Source of the DNA: Acholoe squamosa
Lineage: Eukaryota > Annelida > Polychaeta > Phyllodocida > Polynoidae
Assembly (NCBI GenBank): GCA_949317995.1
Contig: OX439046.1
Coordinates: 37,918,002 to 37,982,001 of the forward strand
DNA length: 64,000 bases
Direction of reading: 5' to 3'
The notes under the pieces: generated by a model
Told to the model about the DNA's origin: nothing
What the model saw: the letters and a program-made list of their open reading frames with translations, nothing else
Database searches by the model: none
Part shown: in pieces, positions 52,001 through 57,901 of the stretch
How the letters are laid out: each line of letters starts with the position of its first letter
Numbering within the stretch: the first letter of the stretch is position 1
Program-made: the position numbers and the translations under genes

Positions 52001-55000
52001 CCTTCTGGTGAATTCATTACTGGGAACTATCTGCATATCATACTGTTGATAGTCATTTGATGGTACGTTATATCTATTTGCACTGACGGCCCACATACTT
52101 CTCTTAATAGATTCATCCTTTACAGTTATATCATAAACTTCAAAGCAGACAAAAGCTGATAGAAATTACTGCAGTAAATCGCGCAGTACCTCACATATAA
52201 GACAACCTTTGACTTAATAAGAATTCTTTATGTCACAGCTGAGCCTGGCGTTTGATAAGTCATTGAAGTGTATAGTCTTAGTGTATGTAGTAGATAAACT
52301 ATGGGTTAACCAGATTACGTGAATATATACCCGGTGTGAAGCACCGGGTATATATTACGTAACCTGGTTAAACCCATAGTTTATCTGCTTTAAACCATGG
52401 TCCAGGTTTGTCACACCTAGTGTATATGGGAGACATTTCTATACACCAGGTTACATCATATATTCAGAGTGAGATTCTTTTGTTCTAAGGTGTGTAGAGG
52501 TCAGCGAAAACGTACATGGAAACACCAGGTTTCAAACCCGGGACCTCTCAACTTGCAAGCGAGCGCTCTACCACTGAGCTACATCCCCAGACCTGACGTT
52601 ATCTACCTTCCACCTACACCTGGATCGGTATGACATACACTAGGGGAGCAGTGAAGACCAGGCAACCGGCTCCTGAGAGTCGGTCTACCGGGTAGAGGGA
52701 TTTCCGGTCCCCTACACTCCTCCCAACCAGCTTCAACCTAGGGTTCCTATAGACTCCCAGGACCAGTACTGAGTCACATCCAGGTCCAGTGTGTTCCATT
52801 CCTGGAACCACCTGGAGGTGCCCCCTGTTTCCAAGGCCCCCAGCACTAGCAGGCTGAAGCGTATCTGTGTCATGCCGGCCCAGGCACCGAGTTCCCAGAT
52901 CCCCCTATTAAGCGGACGCGCGGAAATTTTTTACGTCCCCCCCTTGACGGCAGTCAAAAGTTTTTGCGCCCCCCCCCCGCACCGGAGGCGCGGAGAGTTT
53001 TCGCGCCCCTCTTTGATCTATAGTAGCGCGCTGGCTTTTTTGCTAAAAAGAGGGTGAATTTTTTTAGCCCCCCCCTCAAGAGGGGTCAAATTTTTTTTAG
53101 CCCCCCCTCGGGAGGGGTCTGAAAATTTTACCCCCCCCCCCCTCAAACCCACCACCCTCCCTGTTGATAAATAATGACCACTCCCTAATATCATAGGAAT
53201 TCATTTTTTTTTTATCATTTGTAGACAAATACCTTCCTGTTTTCATTATAATATAAGCTTCCTACAGTATGTAAACTAGGATCTTGAACCTTTCCCTACA
53301 CCAACGATAAATAGTCAAAGTGTTGGACATGAACAAATCATACACCATGACATTGCTCTATTTTGAGTAGACGGGCTAAGAATAAAAGCTAGATTTGGAC
53401 CTACACCTTTGTCATCATCCACCAATTTATCAAAGTCTAATCTCTGAGAACGTTCGAACTTAAGGTACACCTAGTTAATATAGGTCAGGAGTTGCTGTGG
53501 GGAATACAAGGTGTTCCTATACATGTACATAGAGAGCACAGTTAAAGCAGTCTTGTTTGTGCCATAAAATAAACGATTGGACACCACTAGGTCACGCTAT
53601 ATCTAAACACTGTGGTATTCATTCAGCCTTAAGCTGCTGGACGCCATAACAGCTCTGATAAATTTCAATCTTTTTCTATTATTTTTCTCCCTATATGAGA
53701 AATGGTCACACAGGTGGTCACGTCAACATAGCCTGAGGCCTACACTGGCCACCTCTGCAGCTACACATGTATGGGTTTCCAGTGTATAACGGCAGAGCAC
53801 GGTGTGATAGGCGGGTGGTGTGGGATGTGGGTCAGGACCGTGACAGAAGGTGGGACTTCCAGGTATTGTGGTGCATGTTCAATGTGTGTAGACTCTATAG
53901 AGTGGGTATTCCCTTATAGAGGCCTTCTGGTGAATTCATTACTGGGAACTATCTGCATATCATACTGTTGATGGTCATTTGATGGTACGTTATATCTATT
54001 TGCACTGACGGCCCACATACTTCTCTTAATAGATCCATCCTTTACAGTTATATCATAAACTTCAAAGCAGACAAAAGCTGATAGAAATTACTGCAGTAAA
54101 TTGCGCAGTACCTCACATATAAGACAACCTTTGACTTAATAAGAATTATTTATGTCACAGCTGAGCCTGGCGTTTGATAAGTCATTGAAGTGTATAGTCT
54201 TAGTGTATGTAGTAGATAAACTATGGGTTAACCAGATTACGTGAATATATACCCGGTGTGAAGCACCGGGTATATATTACGTAACCTGGTTAAACCCATA
54301 GTTTACCTGCTTTAAACCATGGTCCAGGTTTGTCACACCTAGTGTATATGGGAGACATTTCTATACACCAGGTTACATCATATATTCAGAGTGAGATTCT
54401 TTTGTTCTAAGGTGTGTAGAGGTCAGCGAAAACGTACTTGGAAACACCAGGTTTCAAACCCGGGACCTCTCAACATGCAAGCGAGCGCTCTACCACTGAG
54501 CTACATCCCCAGACCTGACGTTATCTACCTTCCACCTACACCTGGATCGGTATGACATACACTAGGGGAGCAGTGAAGACCAGGCAACCGGCTCCTGAGA
54601 GTCGGTCTACCGGGTAGAGGGATTTCCGGTCCCCTACACTCCTCCCAACCAGCTTCAACCTAGGGTTCCTACAGACTCCCAGGACCAGTACTGAGTCACA
54701 TCCAGGTCCAGTGTGTTCCATTCCTGGAACCACCTGGAGGTGCCCCCTGTTTCCAAGGCCCCCAGCACTAGCAGGCTGAAGCGTATCTGTGTCATGCCGG
54801 CCCAGGCACTGAGTTCCCAGATCCCCCTAAAAGTAAAGCAAGAAAAGTGGCATTTCTGTGTGAGTAACTACACCCATGCATTAAGAGCGCCTCACATTAT
54901 CGTTATAAGGTCACATAATTCTAATTCATCATTCTGTCCTGTGGTTGGTATGATCTGGCATTCTGGGCGGCCAGCTGTGCACAGGAAGCCGTACCTTTGT

Positions 55001-57143
55001 TTTGTACATAAACCAACCGCGCTTACACAACACTGTCATTATATGGGAACAGTTCTCCTGCTGGCTCACTTTCTATTACCTTTATGTCAGCTGCTTCTTC
55101 ACAATGTAACCAGTTTTTATTACTATTTGTGTGTACCTGTGTGCCTATGTGAAACAACAGACTACTTTCTGACTGTGGACGTGTCTTATATAACATTAAA
55201 CCTTTCCTGCCTAGAGGAAAAAAAAACAAGCAATACAGGAACTATGTAGGTCTACGCTTTCCCTGTTAATGTTTGTTTTTATAATTCCATTTGTATACCA
55301 AGCCATGAAGGTAAAAACACGTGTTTCTGTGAACCCACGCCTCCCCTACACGGTGCGGTGCCCTATCACGCAGGAAGATTCCCATACCTGGTACAATGCC
55401 AGGACCCCCCCCCCCCCCCCACACATACATACAGAGGGAGCAACATGCATGACACCCCTCCCACTCCTGACTCAGTCATGGTATCAGTGCTCTGTGACCC
55501 TATCACCCCCGTCCTTCAGAACTCGTCCTCAGCCTCCACACCTAATACCAGGGATATAATTCAGGAATGGCCAAAAATCAGGAAGCCATATATTTACTTG
55601 ATATAAAAGTCTTCTATTTTTTTCTTAACAACCCTTCTTACCACTCGTATAAGGAAAATAAAAGTCATTCAGAAAATATAATGCAGCAATGTAAATTGCT
55701 GAAAACTCGAAAAGTGAAAAGCCTGTGATTGGCTCCCATGAGTGGATGAGTTGTGCACTCATCCTGTTGCATCAGCACTCCCTCACCCAGGTTATCTGCA
55801 CCACCAAGCCACTATTCGCATAACTCCCGCCAAAACTGAGCTTCTCGCACCACATTGACAAATAAGGCGGGAAAGTTGATACATGGATCAACATCATATA
55901 CCTTCACCATTGGAGGCAAAAGGTGTCTTATGGCTGCCAACCAACTGAGTCTGTACAATTTTGACAATTTCTCAAAATTTACAAAACTTGGTAATGAAAT
56001 ACCTTTTCCTGCAAGACCCCTACATCTCCTCCTTTAGTGCCACTACAAATTCTTTAAGTAATTCTGCCTCTTATATATAAAATTTCCATCTTTTTTTTAA
56101 ACTTATTCGCACCACCAAAATGACTGAAAGTGCAGGGCCCCAGGGTGTCTCCTTATAACTCGCTTTTCGAGTTAATCAGGAAATCCTGATAAAACCTGAA
56201 GACTTACATGCCTGTTAAATACATCTACCTGGGTACCATTACTACTCTAATACCTCGTGTATACGCAACTGCTTTATGCACCAACTCAGAGGCCTGCTAC
56301 TCAAGAACTCAGGCTGCAGCGTATAGGTGGGATTTTAACACAAACAAACATGTACTAAAGCAGGGGGATCCGCTGCCACGAGTAAGCTGCGGATTTACTC
56401 ACTGACAGCTTCTGCGTGTGTTCTCCAGCAGTGGATCACCTGCTGCGATTATATGTGACTCTGAGCCATGTGTGATAACATTCGCATAAATCAAAATGAT
56501 TTGATATTTGCGACTGTTCTCGGACGTAAACAAGGATGACGACATTCGCAGTCAGACTCGCGGCAGTGGATACCTGCTTTAACTATAACCCGTAGTAATT
56601 TTTAAGCCCCAGGTGCGGCATACATGTGTATCTTTCTCACACAGTAAGAGTGTGATTTATGCACATGGTATTGACCTTCTCAACCTCCAACTTGTAGTCA
56701 CCATATGGGGCAAATACTGAAACAGCAACTACTGGAGCAACTCCAATGTCCTCAGACTTGTTTAGTTAAGTCCTACAGCACAATCTGCCCAAACCTGCTC
56801 CTTCCCACACCTACATGTGCACTCTGTGCGTCATGTCCATGTAGGCACATTACTCTCCTCTATTATCGGTAGATAGAGGAGATAGTATTGTTAGGTAAGA
56901 CCCGCAGTAGCTGACACACAGGTAGATAATGGACACAATGCCGTGGGAGAGCAGTGGTGGTGAGAGTAGTTATCACTAGCTGAGATATCTGCCTATCATT
57001 ACCTAACCCTGACAAACACCACTCACCTGACAGATGACGCTATCCCCTTCAGATAAAGCAGGGCACAGACTAACACTCAGAGGGACCTTTATATCTGCAG
57101 TAGTCAGCTTCCCTAAAACTGGGGTGATGGGTTCCAAATTATA
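24400..57143 (-). CDS. CEP350: CEP350 (centrosome-associated CAP-Gly protein), 5' partial
   Basis: A large centrosomal protein that, in vertebrates, anchors microtubules and recruits FOP/FGFR1OP. Minus-strand exons: 57143-57027, 51846-51752, 48155-48141, 45493-45210, 44535-44375, 43635-43389, 43161-41312, 25538-25403, 25070-24400. The lengths sum to 3576 nt, exactly 1192 codons, and all phases agree. Features by residue of the partial chain: a charged helix at about 171-224 (AERLKKEAKKNQKERLRQEE; human CEP350 has AERLKKEQKKRKKERLKAQE), a CAP-Gly domain at about 575-645 (GVELNKPEGTNDGSRDGVEY, HGLFAPPEKL), an acidic DEWFDDDFGLG segment, and a conserved C-terminal domain ending EPDWVDYNEDETTVKMQIAD. 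The N-terminal part and remaining 5' exons are not found. The two most upstream exons and the microexon are less certain. A 12.8-kb LTR element lies in the intron between 41312 and 25538. Confidence 0.9.
25403..25538 (-). CDS. CEP350: CEP350 exon with acidic WFDDDFGLG motif
   Basis: The acceptor is CTGTTTCAG and the donor GTAAGT. It encodes DDLDQLYDELGALTGDTDEW, FDDDFGLGIKKRAPPPYPG, TQQEKL plus one base. Phase 0 in and phase 1 out, as its neighbours need. An acidic DEWFDDDFGL segment before the C-terminal domain is in keeping with CEP350. Confidence 0.9.
26175..26551 (+). repeat. 5' LTR
   Basis: 377 bp, starting TGTAGAGG and ending CCCTTACA, so it has the standard TG...CA ends. A TATA box TATATAAA is at about 26323-26330 and a poly(A) signal AATAAA at 26449-26454. 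It is identical to the copy at 38642-39018. Confidence 0.97.
26553..26570 (+). other. Primer-binding site, tRNA-His type
   Basis: TGGTGCCGTGACCAGGAT starts one base after the 5' LTR. From memory, animal tRNA-His ends ATCCTGGTCACGGCACCA, the exact complement over 18 bases. A primer-binding site in this place is expected for LTR elements. Confidence 0.8.
26691..29474 (+). CDS. gag: LTR element gag (coiled coil, low-complexity linker, capsid, zinc knuckle)
   Basis: About 927 residues from the first ATG; the frame is open from 26577 without an earlier ATG. Seen in order: an acidic N-terminal part; a charged coiled coil (about 27040-27530, EEDLTGMRKEFEARRSEYMK type); a proline-rich, then Gly/Asn/Tyr-rich low-complexity stretch (about 27830-28290); a capsid-like helical part with tryptophans (WKDRYQAFVDEVNCSGWTKE); and a CCHC zinc knuckle CFRCQKLGHYAPEC at about 29367-29408. 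Gag normally forms the particle and packages RNA. Its length is about twice that common for Ty3/gypsy Gag. Confidence 0.9.
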   Translation: MLQAHSDSQDAESASWRDPGPHYNDSEENLPDSVRREQSIQRHSNLIGQHSIVDELCDSMFEVGGSTNPEHPAPMRKRVTFGELPYRLPRPELPILDYSAIDGDLTYAVPEGEELKRPDVLLLNETYVTLNENLNTLVKAKDEVLHEKLQMEEDLTGMRKEFEARRSEYMKELESEELKLQSMRDSFNKEYDNRHIRIQTYIDTNDQLNLDKTKFESEIRHYQEELDKLKLQCSKQAEDNETIRVGIIAYNKQLEEDRQKLTNELQELQATAITLDKYVEAAQLTIGNIDPAVVFTMLGKTSKDATPIRYSPFVDDGADKNVVSGIYKKPDNAAVNGTASKPVVPMLDTIGPAPPIPDLSHKIKATHDGATGNNNNSPVAQPRAPGPMRHMLTPPSYFPQPGHSTPAVPRLPNPPPGSGNGPTDGRFPRPNPPQNNINGGTYQPRTSSYGYRNNYNPSGSGNYQNGNSYNQGWNQNDSYPRYASSGNTGHNSGYPGGSSGGYNNNGPPGGNPPGGPGGSGFGGSGSGGDGRKPNRRTSMPAGMQTIFDRSQCIQNLGIDCYRKGADGMEVMNWSMREADRLRGCNNPARRQARIPPPYDSNDPWKDRYQAFVDEVNCSGWTKEEALPYLICWLNKGGKVALNQWRAAYGIYGTYDQLVECAAYLFGSIVREDPWVSFKKRTQKPKESHKVFGLELQDLLSKARPNWAHDDDCYLQELFIQFYSGLRDPDHKQVVWDSWKDDTSFSDLFIAIDGHDMKKRLVGLGPNPIRAAPFQYGGTPAPVYDTSQLAPVESNEVDENDEYVSDENGDYIGSVHVAGKYYRQKRYRKVHSRGRGGSVAGKTASGSTQPGSVASTANPTVAATVAPTNMMETLLAGLTEALKRPRVDKSQRRCFRCQKLGHYAPECMAEKPVPRRQESVSGVSTEEN
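29585..33670 (+). CDS. pol: LTR element pol: protease, RT, RNase H, integrase
   Basis: About 1360 residues. The aspartic protease motif LVDTGAS is at about 29865; the RT catalytic motif VYLDDV at about 31127; RNase H with DTDAS at about 31585; the integrase HHCC zinc site (HGHRSSGHF...CPDCCKNK) at 32310-32450; and the integrase catalytic Asp, Asp and Glu at about 32520, 32695 and 32806. A GPY/F-like module (WDGPFTI) is at about 33220 and a basic tail follows. It lies in the -1 frame relative to gag and its frame overlaps the gag end, as in elements that express Pol by frameshifting. Start position is therefore nominal. Confidence 0.95.
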   Translation: MVVDTRKVREADITGAMGAQGKPNISNEAGGYSLAKVCGAHLPPGHPCLEFLKGCGLTPGVKNDVPIVTDMPSVLNGRRWYVCLTVNGRSAEFLVDTGASHSCISKGFYDLIPDEHDTLKSGGSAQTADGSTLQTYGRTCVRLQLDGIHDYVMSATVADIADEGILGLDFASLYGAVLEPQTGVLSVRYPYPVKVRCALRQVSSMASVAHTVRIPPGVACDVLVRSDPAMRNKPAVIEPDVVTLSGIGLNSVDTIVANASWSVVPVSNTGNTTIYLKKGQVFGNVTLSETVTDSKLSLQKVTGDDEISEDLLKLYEETSLEDPEHRKEFYDMLCQYHTAFAKPGEKLGTTNKVLHKIDTGDAEPFKIPYRRLPLAKKRVAEDEINKMLEQDVIVPSNSPWSSPVCMVTKKDGTIRFCIDYRKLNGITKKNSYPLPRIDETIDSLGGNSWFCTLDLQSGYWQVGMNPSDMEKTAFSSHIGLFQYNVMPFGLCNAPATFEAMMETILSDLLWKRCLVYLDDVIVFGKTFEECSNNLKMVLERIISNGLKLKPKKCHMFRKSINYLGRIISDEGIKADPEKIESVTNWNRPKTPKEVRSFLGFCSYYREFIPNYSRVSYPLQAIANWTPGSTKEKFPWTHEQETAFQKLKDLFTSTPVLQYPNETDHFILDTDASNDSIGAALSQVQNGREVPIAFASNTLSKTQRNYCTTKRELLAVVVYTKKFKHFLWGTNFTLRTDHSSLRWLLNFRDAEGMLGRWLAHLSEYGLEHQQIQHRPGVKHLNADALSRIPIRKCDNPDCTDCGAHKAVLAGIRRPFVPLVASILDWSMDHIRHFQEADSITAQLLQLVPKGIRPVRPEVSLENREMRRFLAQWTELEVRKGVLYRWKPCNNGGRIMQVVIPHAMRHDIMYFCHGHRSSGHFGRKRSLARLSKKYYWPGMTRDLQRWVTTCPDCCKNKPGPGMGKLPLSQELFGVRFARIGVDIISGFNTTANDNTCMMVVCDYYTKYTKVFPLPDHKAITCAEAFVKGWVLSFGVPLMLHSDQGREFESNLWQGMCEYLAICKTRTNPYRPQSDGLVERFNRTLIQVLKSLVNEHMDDWDEQCHFVTHAYNSTVHSSTNCSPNLLVFGEDLIMPADLVFGVVGMDPELPCHVVFVECLRDRFRKAYESVRIDLEKSAKWQKVGYDTDLKHRKFQSGDRVLRLHEPLRHIKLASNWDGPFTITQIISDCTVIIKSDLGRLYKSNVARLRRWSGRETSTEMYGEGSERILNQNRIIDQVKNTTVKRGQGRPKKCSESVTPTPTPIKRGGVKKVSAGEDKKKRKGVSKAKKHLEKALQTVRSDKELSEKGRYVRRSPRIAQRTAVT
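34180..37128 (+). CDS. Third ORF of the LTR element, zinc-finger protein of unknown role
   Basis: 982 residues from the ATG at 34180, about 510 bp after pol and on the same strand. The N-terminal part is acidic. A mid region contains two C2H2-like fingers at about 35711-35930: CPFSIC with HLVEAH, and CDPSYGKKGKKC with HQKKCH. A basic, arginine- and serine-rich part follows (RSRSPLTRH), then an Ala/Pro linker and a charged helical C terminus (about 36730-37110). No signal peptide or membrane segment is seen, so it does not look like an envelope protein. Codons are more GC-rich than in gag and pol. It might bind nucleic acid; I do not recognise a family, and an origin by capture is possible. 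Confidence 0.8.
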   Translation: MAEESVAAAKLSGDPDKLTPSAEAFPEALSPVTQEESEMMDVEEPTDRSFEEKLASFSLNEPEKLLSPLPAEGSGATASAEPAATESETTQVDGQKDEWKPAVAEPFPASYDGRYLYVHPELQAQVTYADGTPVRMDPKVRIAIEGVMAPEQLTRMPPEWLRDWPWFQRGLMVDAGFRETVYAANRAFELGAYPKPDKSLWNVKATNINWVGCVWDTDGQTYPRPSAIRTPCRTTKEFREAAANFEQWDDGYYITEQELVDVQNNSLIGLDRAAALRTVIVRRMTAEQEAQEEAKRAAEAPAPPIPDLKLATRSSASATSATGSTTTPVEATTSSTSGTQEPEEDWKVSKNRRSAARKLKNLPDSARAEPKPSTSTTGSTAMEVESSDEESVHESSVEYDEKATPSTQTEAERWANAKSGFKTRIPTCFSDCAYGVKKDGSTLYACPDSINKNDESDDEDWMRLSDEDPNPSKAYRKMWLMLNHTEGYYTYTQRRKLRWALEKWYGDDQKSCPFSICQDASDVSIRTWSTPARFQRHLVEAHFHHHPVYICDPSYGKKGKKCTTKVQYNRRSDLARHQKKCHAEGLDGARKRIMELHQELMKEFDSLSEDAWSKIRPGDQVLCEVPKTKDSKLRAKIVLTPGKGKLDMHESLWQKCEESGKDAKRARERSRRDQNRGGNGNGQSTTKPKVRAEDRSRSPLTRHPAEQAQGTPVFKKPEPAGYAGAVSKPGKVSSRNFPSLNQGPGPESQTLVVGKDGRLMPKKTTASAAAGSASAPAAPPVTFTQEQLNMYLQMGLKQNVPPAFCVPTTGVSGSPKPGSGPQAASTPPKAVAAPEKPKDAITIKTGNAEVWFEKSRQGEADVQKAIYTHWEKTVREKAIEFHQGLLNETLLCMKQVGDAEKQRLETLIRDDVKAQEEAASAAQEKAAMDVHVLEKRVKEEITRNTNLNTKFMRVFGVDLDEWDGTPESALALLKKKHAKKSV
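37129..38641 (+). other. AT-rich untranslated region and purine-rich tract of the LTR element
   Basis: 1.5 kb without a coding frame, with short inverted and direct repeats (for example GACAGTTCCGTT twice near 38290 and 38400). It ends with the purine-rich GGGGGAGTGG directly before the 3' LTR, the expected place for the plus-strand primer. Confidence 0.75.
38642..39018 (+). repeat. 3' LTR
   Basis: 377 bp, identical to the 5' LTR base for base as read, followed by the target duplication TATG at 39019-39022. Confidence 0.97.
40243..40601. mobile_element. Foldback element with ~124-bp inverted arms
   Basis: The left arm 40243-40366 and the right arm 40478-40601 are inverted copies (AGGTGTTGAGAGCAGCACAA and its complement; GGATCTGGGTAATTTGATA; ACAAGGTCAAATCT), roughly 85-90% alike, around a loop of about 110 bp. 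No coding capacity. This looks like a long-arm MITE; target duplication not resolved. Confidence 0.7.
41312..43161 (-). CDS. CEP350: CEP350 large exon with CAP-Gly domain
   Basis: 1850 nt. The acceptor is CTATCTTTCAG and the donor GTTAGT at 41311. It begins with GPEELIAGKAPSFADSISES, then a long serine- and acid-rich linker. The CAP-Gly domain (about 42360-42150) reads LNVGDRVLVGGARPGVLRFK, GQVKFADGYFGGVELNKPEG, TNDGSRDGVEYFHCSPKHGL, FAPPEKLESL. The tail contains VATQKLLTESISQML, followed by LHLDDNGFDPFPGLSDGFG. The CAP-Gly closely follows human CEP350 (GDRVLVGG, LRFKG, GVELDKPEG, FAPPxK). CAP-Gly domains bind EEY-type tails of tubulin and end-binding proteins. Confidence 0.95.
43389..43635 (-). 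CDS. CEP350: CEP350 exon after the charged helix
   Basis: The acceptor is TTTTTTTTAAG and the donor GTGAGT at 43388. It reads AYDKYIAEARLEITDDVELQ, ERQPPQIKKPTPGQKRSPPS, ending SPGQTTPLSPITPG. It corresponds to the human segment that follows the charged helix with SYNEFIKKTEAEL. The frame stays open past the donor, but phase and homology fix the boundary. Confidence 0.88.
44375..44535 (-). CDS. CEP350: CEP350 exon, charged coiled-coil helix
   Basis: The acceptor is CTTTATAACAG and the donor GTGAGC at 44374. It reads TASDQSDLENRIRALSEDLK, RRKLEAERLKKEAKKNQKER, LRQEELALKKQIE. This matches the highly charged helix of human CEP350 (EAERLKKEQKKRKKERLKAQ, EASLLKQLE). It was found from splice signals and homology rather than from a long frame. 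Confidence 0.92.
45210..45493 (-). CDS. CEP350: CEP350 exon, Ser/Thr/Pro-rich
   Basis: The acceptor is TCTCCTTACAG and the donor GTAAGC at 45209. It reads TPDSSEEANVTTSTTHEEYT, NETFESDAG, KEFVGSGRTTPKSPKSPLKS, PIRRGSESESEDSISVAHS. Phase 2 in and phase 1 out; the latter joins exactly to the charged-helix exon. The repeated SPKSPLKSP motifs are possible proline-directed kinase sites. Confidence 0.8.
45494..48140 (-). other. CEP350 intron
   Basis: It contains the pogo-like MITE at 46118-46966. Otherwise AT-rich DNA without a recognised gene; poly-C runs at about 46340 and 46995. Confidence 0.55.
46118..46966. mobile_element. 849-bp pogo/Tigger-like non-autonomous element
   Basis: Inverted ends CAGTAAAATTCCGTTACAAC and GTTATAAAGAGATTTTACTG flanked by TA (46116-46117, 46967-46968). 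Inner inverted words GTGCTTGG and CCAAGCAT follow, with repeated ATTCGTTATAA. The CAGT start and TA target fit the pogo branch of Tc1/mariner. About 200 bp inside consists of diverged roughly 80-90-bp tandem units (ACATACAGGGGCAGAGTGGC). No transposase. Confidence 0.75.
48141..48155 (-). CDS. CEP350: Candidate 15-nt CEP350 microexon
   Basis: GACGCTACGCTTTCG on the minus strand lies between ACACTTTGTCCCCAG and GTAAGTCATG. It keeps phase 2 on both sides and would give GSNRTLRFRTPDSS across the three exons. It is short enough to be chance, but the strong donor, the acceptor and the phase match support it. Confidence 0.5.
49941..50177. mobile_element. Mariner-like MITE, CCGTAA ends
   Basis: Inverted ends TACCGTAAACTCCCGCGTAT and CTACGCGGGAGATTACGGTA with terminal TA. 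The interior repeats GCGTCTTATACGCG-like words several times. It has the same family ends as 21584-22093 and probably 6045-6655. It lies directly beside the start of the 30-bp minisatellite. Confidence 0.8.
50420..50861. mobile_element. 442-bp CAGGGATG-family element inside the minisatellite
   Basis: Ends CAGGGATGTAAG and CTTACATCCCTG, inverted. The 6-bp target duplication gatgtg lies at 50414-50419 and 50862-50867 and comes from a minisatellite unit. It holds a nested Harbinger-like MITE at 50588-50850. Confidence 0.85.
50588..50850. mobile_element. 263-bp PIF/Harbinger-like MITE
   Basis: Inverted ends GGGAGTGATCATTTTT and AAAAAATGATCACTCCC, continuing into ACAACAGGGG / CCCCTGTTGT. The 3-bp duplication TTA (50585-50587, 50851-50853) fits the TWA target of PIF/Harbinger. 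The interior is rich in GGGGGTCAAA and its complement. Confidence 0.75.
51752..51846 (-). CDS. CEP350: Candidate CEP350 exon
   Basis: 95 nt between CTTGTAGTCAG and GTAAGG. It reads TGAAVQKDANTHYNAVITKC, IKHDTDNNGSN plus two bases. Phase 0 in and phase 2 out, consistent with the microexon and the 45493 exon. The reading is not of low complexity and contrasts with the adjoining minisatellite. I cannot align it to human CEP350 from memory. Confidence 0.55.
52292..52386. repeat. 95-bp near-perfect hairpin
   Basis: AGATAAACTATGGGTTAACC reads inverted on the far side as GGTTAAACCCATAGTTTATC, with TATACCCGGTG / CACCGGGTATA at the tip. The second copy is at 54214-54308. It would fold strongly as RNA or single-stranded DNA. 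Confidence 0.85.
52517..52588 (-). tRNA. tRNA-Ala-like sequence, SINE head or pseudogene, copy 1
   Basis: 72 nt on the minus strand starting GGGGATGTAGCTCAGTGGTA. A-box and B-box (GGTTTGAAACC) are recognisable, the D and T stems pair, and the acceptor stem pairs with four wobbles. The anticodon arm resembles tRNA-Ala(AGC) with one base missing in the loop, leaving GCA at the anticodon place and a poor stem. It is therefore probably not a working tRNA but the promoter-bearing head of a repeat. Confidence 0.6.
53922..54829. repeat. 908-bp dispersed repeat, copy 2
   Basis: It has the same ends and length as copy 1, with few single-base differences. It is in the same orientation about 1.9 kb away and not within a MITE. 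It also carries the hairpin (54214-54308) and the tRNA-like segment (54439-54510). Confidence 0.85.
54439..54510 (-). tRNA. tRNA-Ala-like sequence, copy 2
   Basis: Same 72-nt minus-strand structure as copy 1, with a one-base difference in the anticodon loop (TTGCATG here against TTGCAAG). Same judgement: repeat-borne tRNA relic rather than a tRNA gene. Confidence 0.6.
57027..57143 (-). CDS. CEP350: Candidate CEP350 exon, most upstream found
   Basis: 117 nt (39 codons) between TTTTCATCTCAG and GTGAGT. It reads YNLEPITPVLGKLTTADIKV, PLSVSLCPALSEGDSVICQ, phase 0 at both ends, fitting the next candidate exon. Strong splice signals are visible. Membership in CEP350 rests on strand and phase only; it could belong to another minus-strand gene or be chance. 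Confidence 0.42.
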
Positions 57144-57901
57144 CTGAGATGAAAACAAAAGGTGATGTATGCTAGATGTGTGTCATTTCATCATTACCTT
57201 AGATATTACCAGTACATCATCAACATGTGGTACACGTGAGGGATGTATAAACTCGAATGCCATGTCTGGTTTACAGAAGATCTCTAAAGCCTGTAGCTTA
57301 TTTTCGAGATGCCAGTTTTAATATACCCGATTATCTAGAGTAGAGCTACATTAACGTAGATACGTGTATATGACCCTGTGTCTGTCCCCACCAGCTGGTT
57401 CCCGGCCTGCTGTGATTCACCAGACAACAAACCACCCACAACCCATGTATATTTCATACCCATTAGGCTGAGTTACACCCACACCCCCATCCCTCCAATA
57501 CACAGTCTAAGACAACCCAGCACCCATGTCATGCATATTTCATACCCATTACGATACCACCCCAGCCTGAGGCCACTCCTGTCTGCTATCCAGGTCACCC
57601 CTAGTCCCCTGTACGTCACAGGTACCTGGAGATGTAGGGGGGGGGGTCAGGTAGAGAATCAATGGTTTGTCATAAGATCATGATAGATGACTCAGAGACT
57701 GTTATGGCGTCTTAGTACAGTGAAGGGGGTCGTGAATCTGCTGACCTCCCTCACTCACACACTCACTGCTTCACTCATACCTTATTAGGTACATATAGAG
57801 TACAAGTAAATGCCTGCTACATTCCTCATCATGCCGTACATTGTTGGTAAATACCTGACTGTCTTATCACACAAGGGACCTCATTGTTAAAGCCTAAAAT
57901 G

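Larger units (their letters stand above)
52000..52907. repeat. 908-bp dispersed repeat with tRNA-like part, copy 1
   Basis: It starts GCCTTCTGGTGAATTCATTA and ends CCCAGATCCCCCTA. It is nearly identical, at the same length, to 53922-54829. Inside are a 95-bp hairpin (52292-52386) and a minus-strand tRNA-Ala-like segment (52517-52588). Copy 1 interrupts a Harbinger-like MITE, which shows that the unit is mobile or was copied as a unit. No clear target duplication or terminal inverted repeat. Confidence 0.85.
51951..53185. mobile_element. PIF/Harbinger-like MITE split by a 908-bp insert
   Basis: Inverted ends GGGAGTGGTCATTATTTATC and GATAAATAATGACCACTCCC, with AACAGGG inside. The 3-bp duplication TAA is at 51948-51950 and 53186-53188. 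Without the insert at 52000-52907 it would be 327 bp. It is related to 50588-50850. Confidence 0.75.
53186..57026 (-). other. CEP350 intron (if candidate exons are right), repeats
   Basis: Apart from the 908-bp repeat copy at 53922-54829 nothing is recognised in 53189-57026. Frames at 54713-55249 and 55855-56037 lack coding character; the first begins inside the repeat. A poly-C run lies at about 55407. Confidence 0.5.

Noticed and set aside
52517-54510. Two functional tRNA genes
   Set aside because: The anticodon arm is mispaired and one base short against tRNA-Ala, and both copies lie inside a duplicated repeat; kept as tRNA-like relics.
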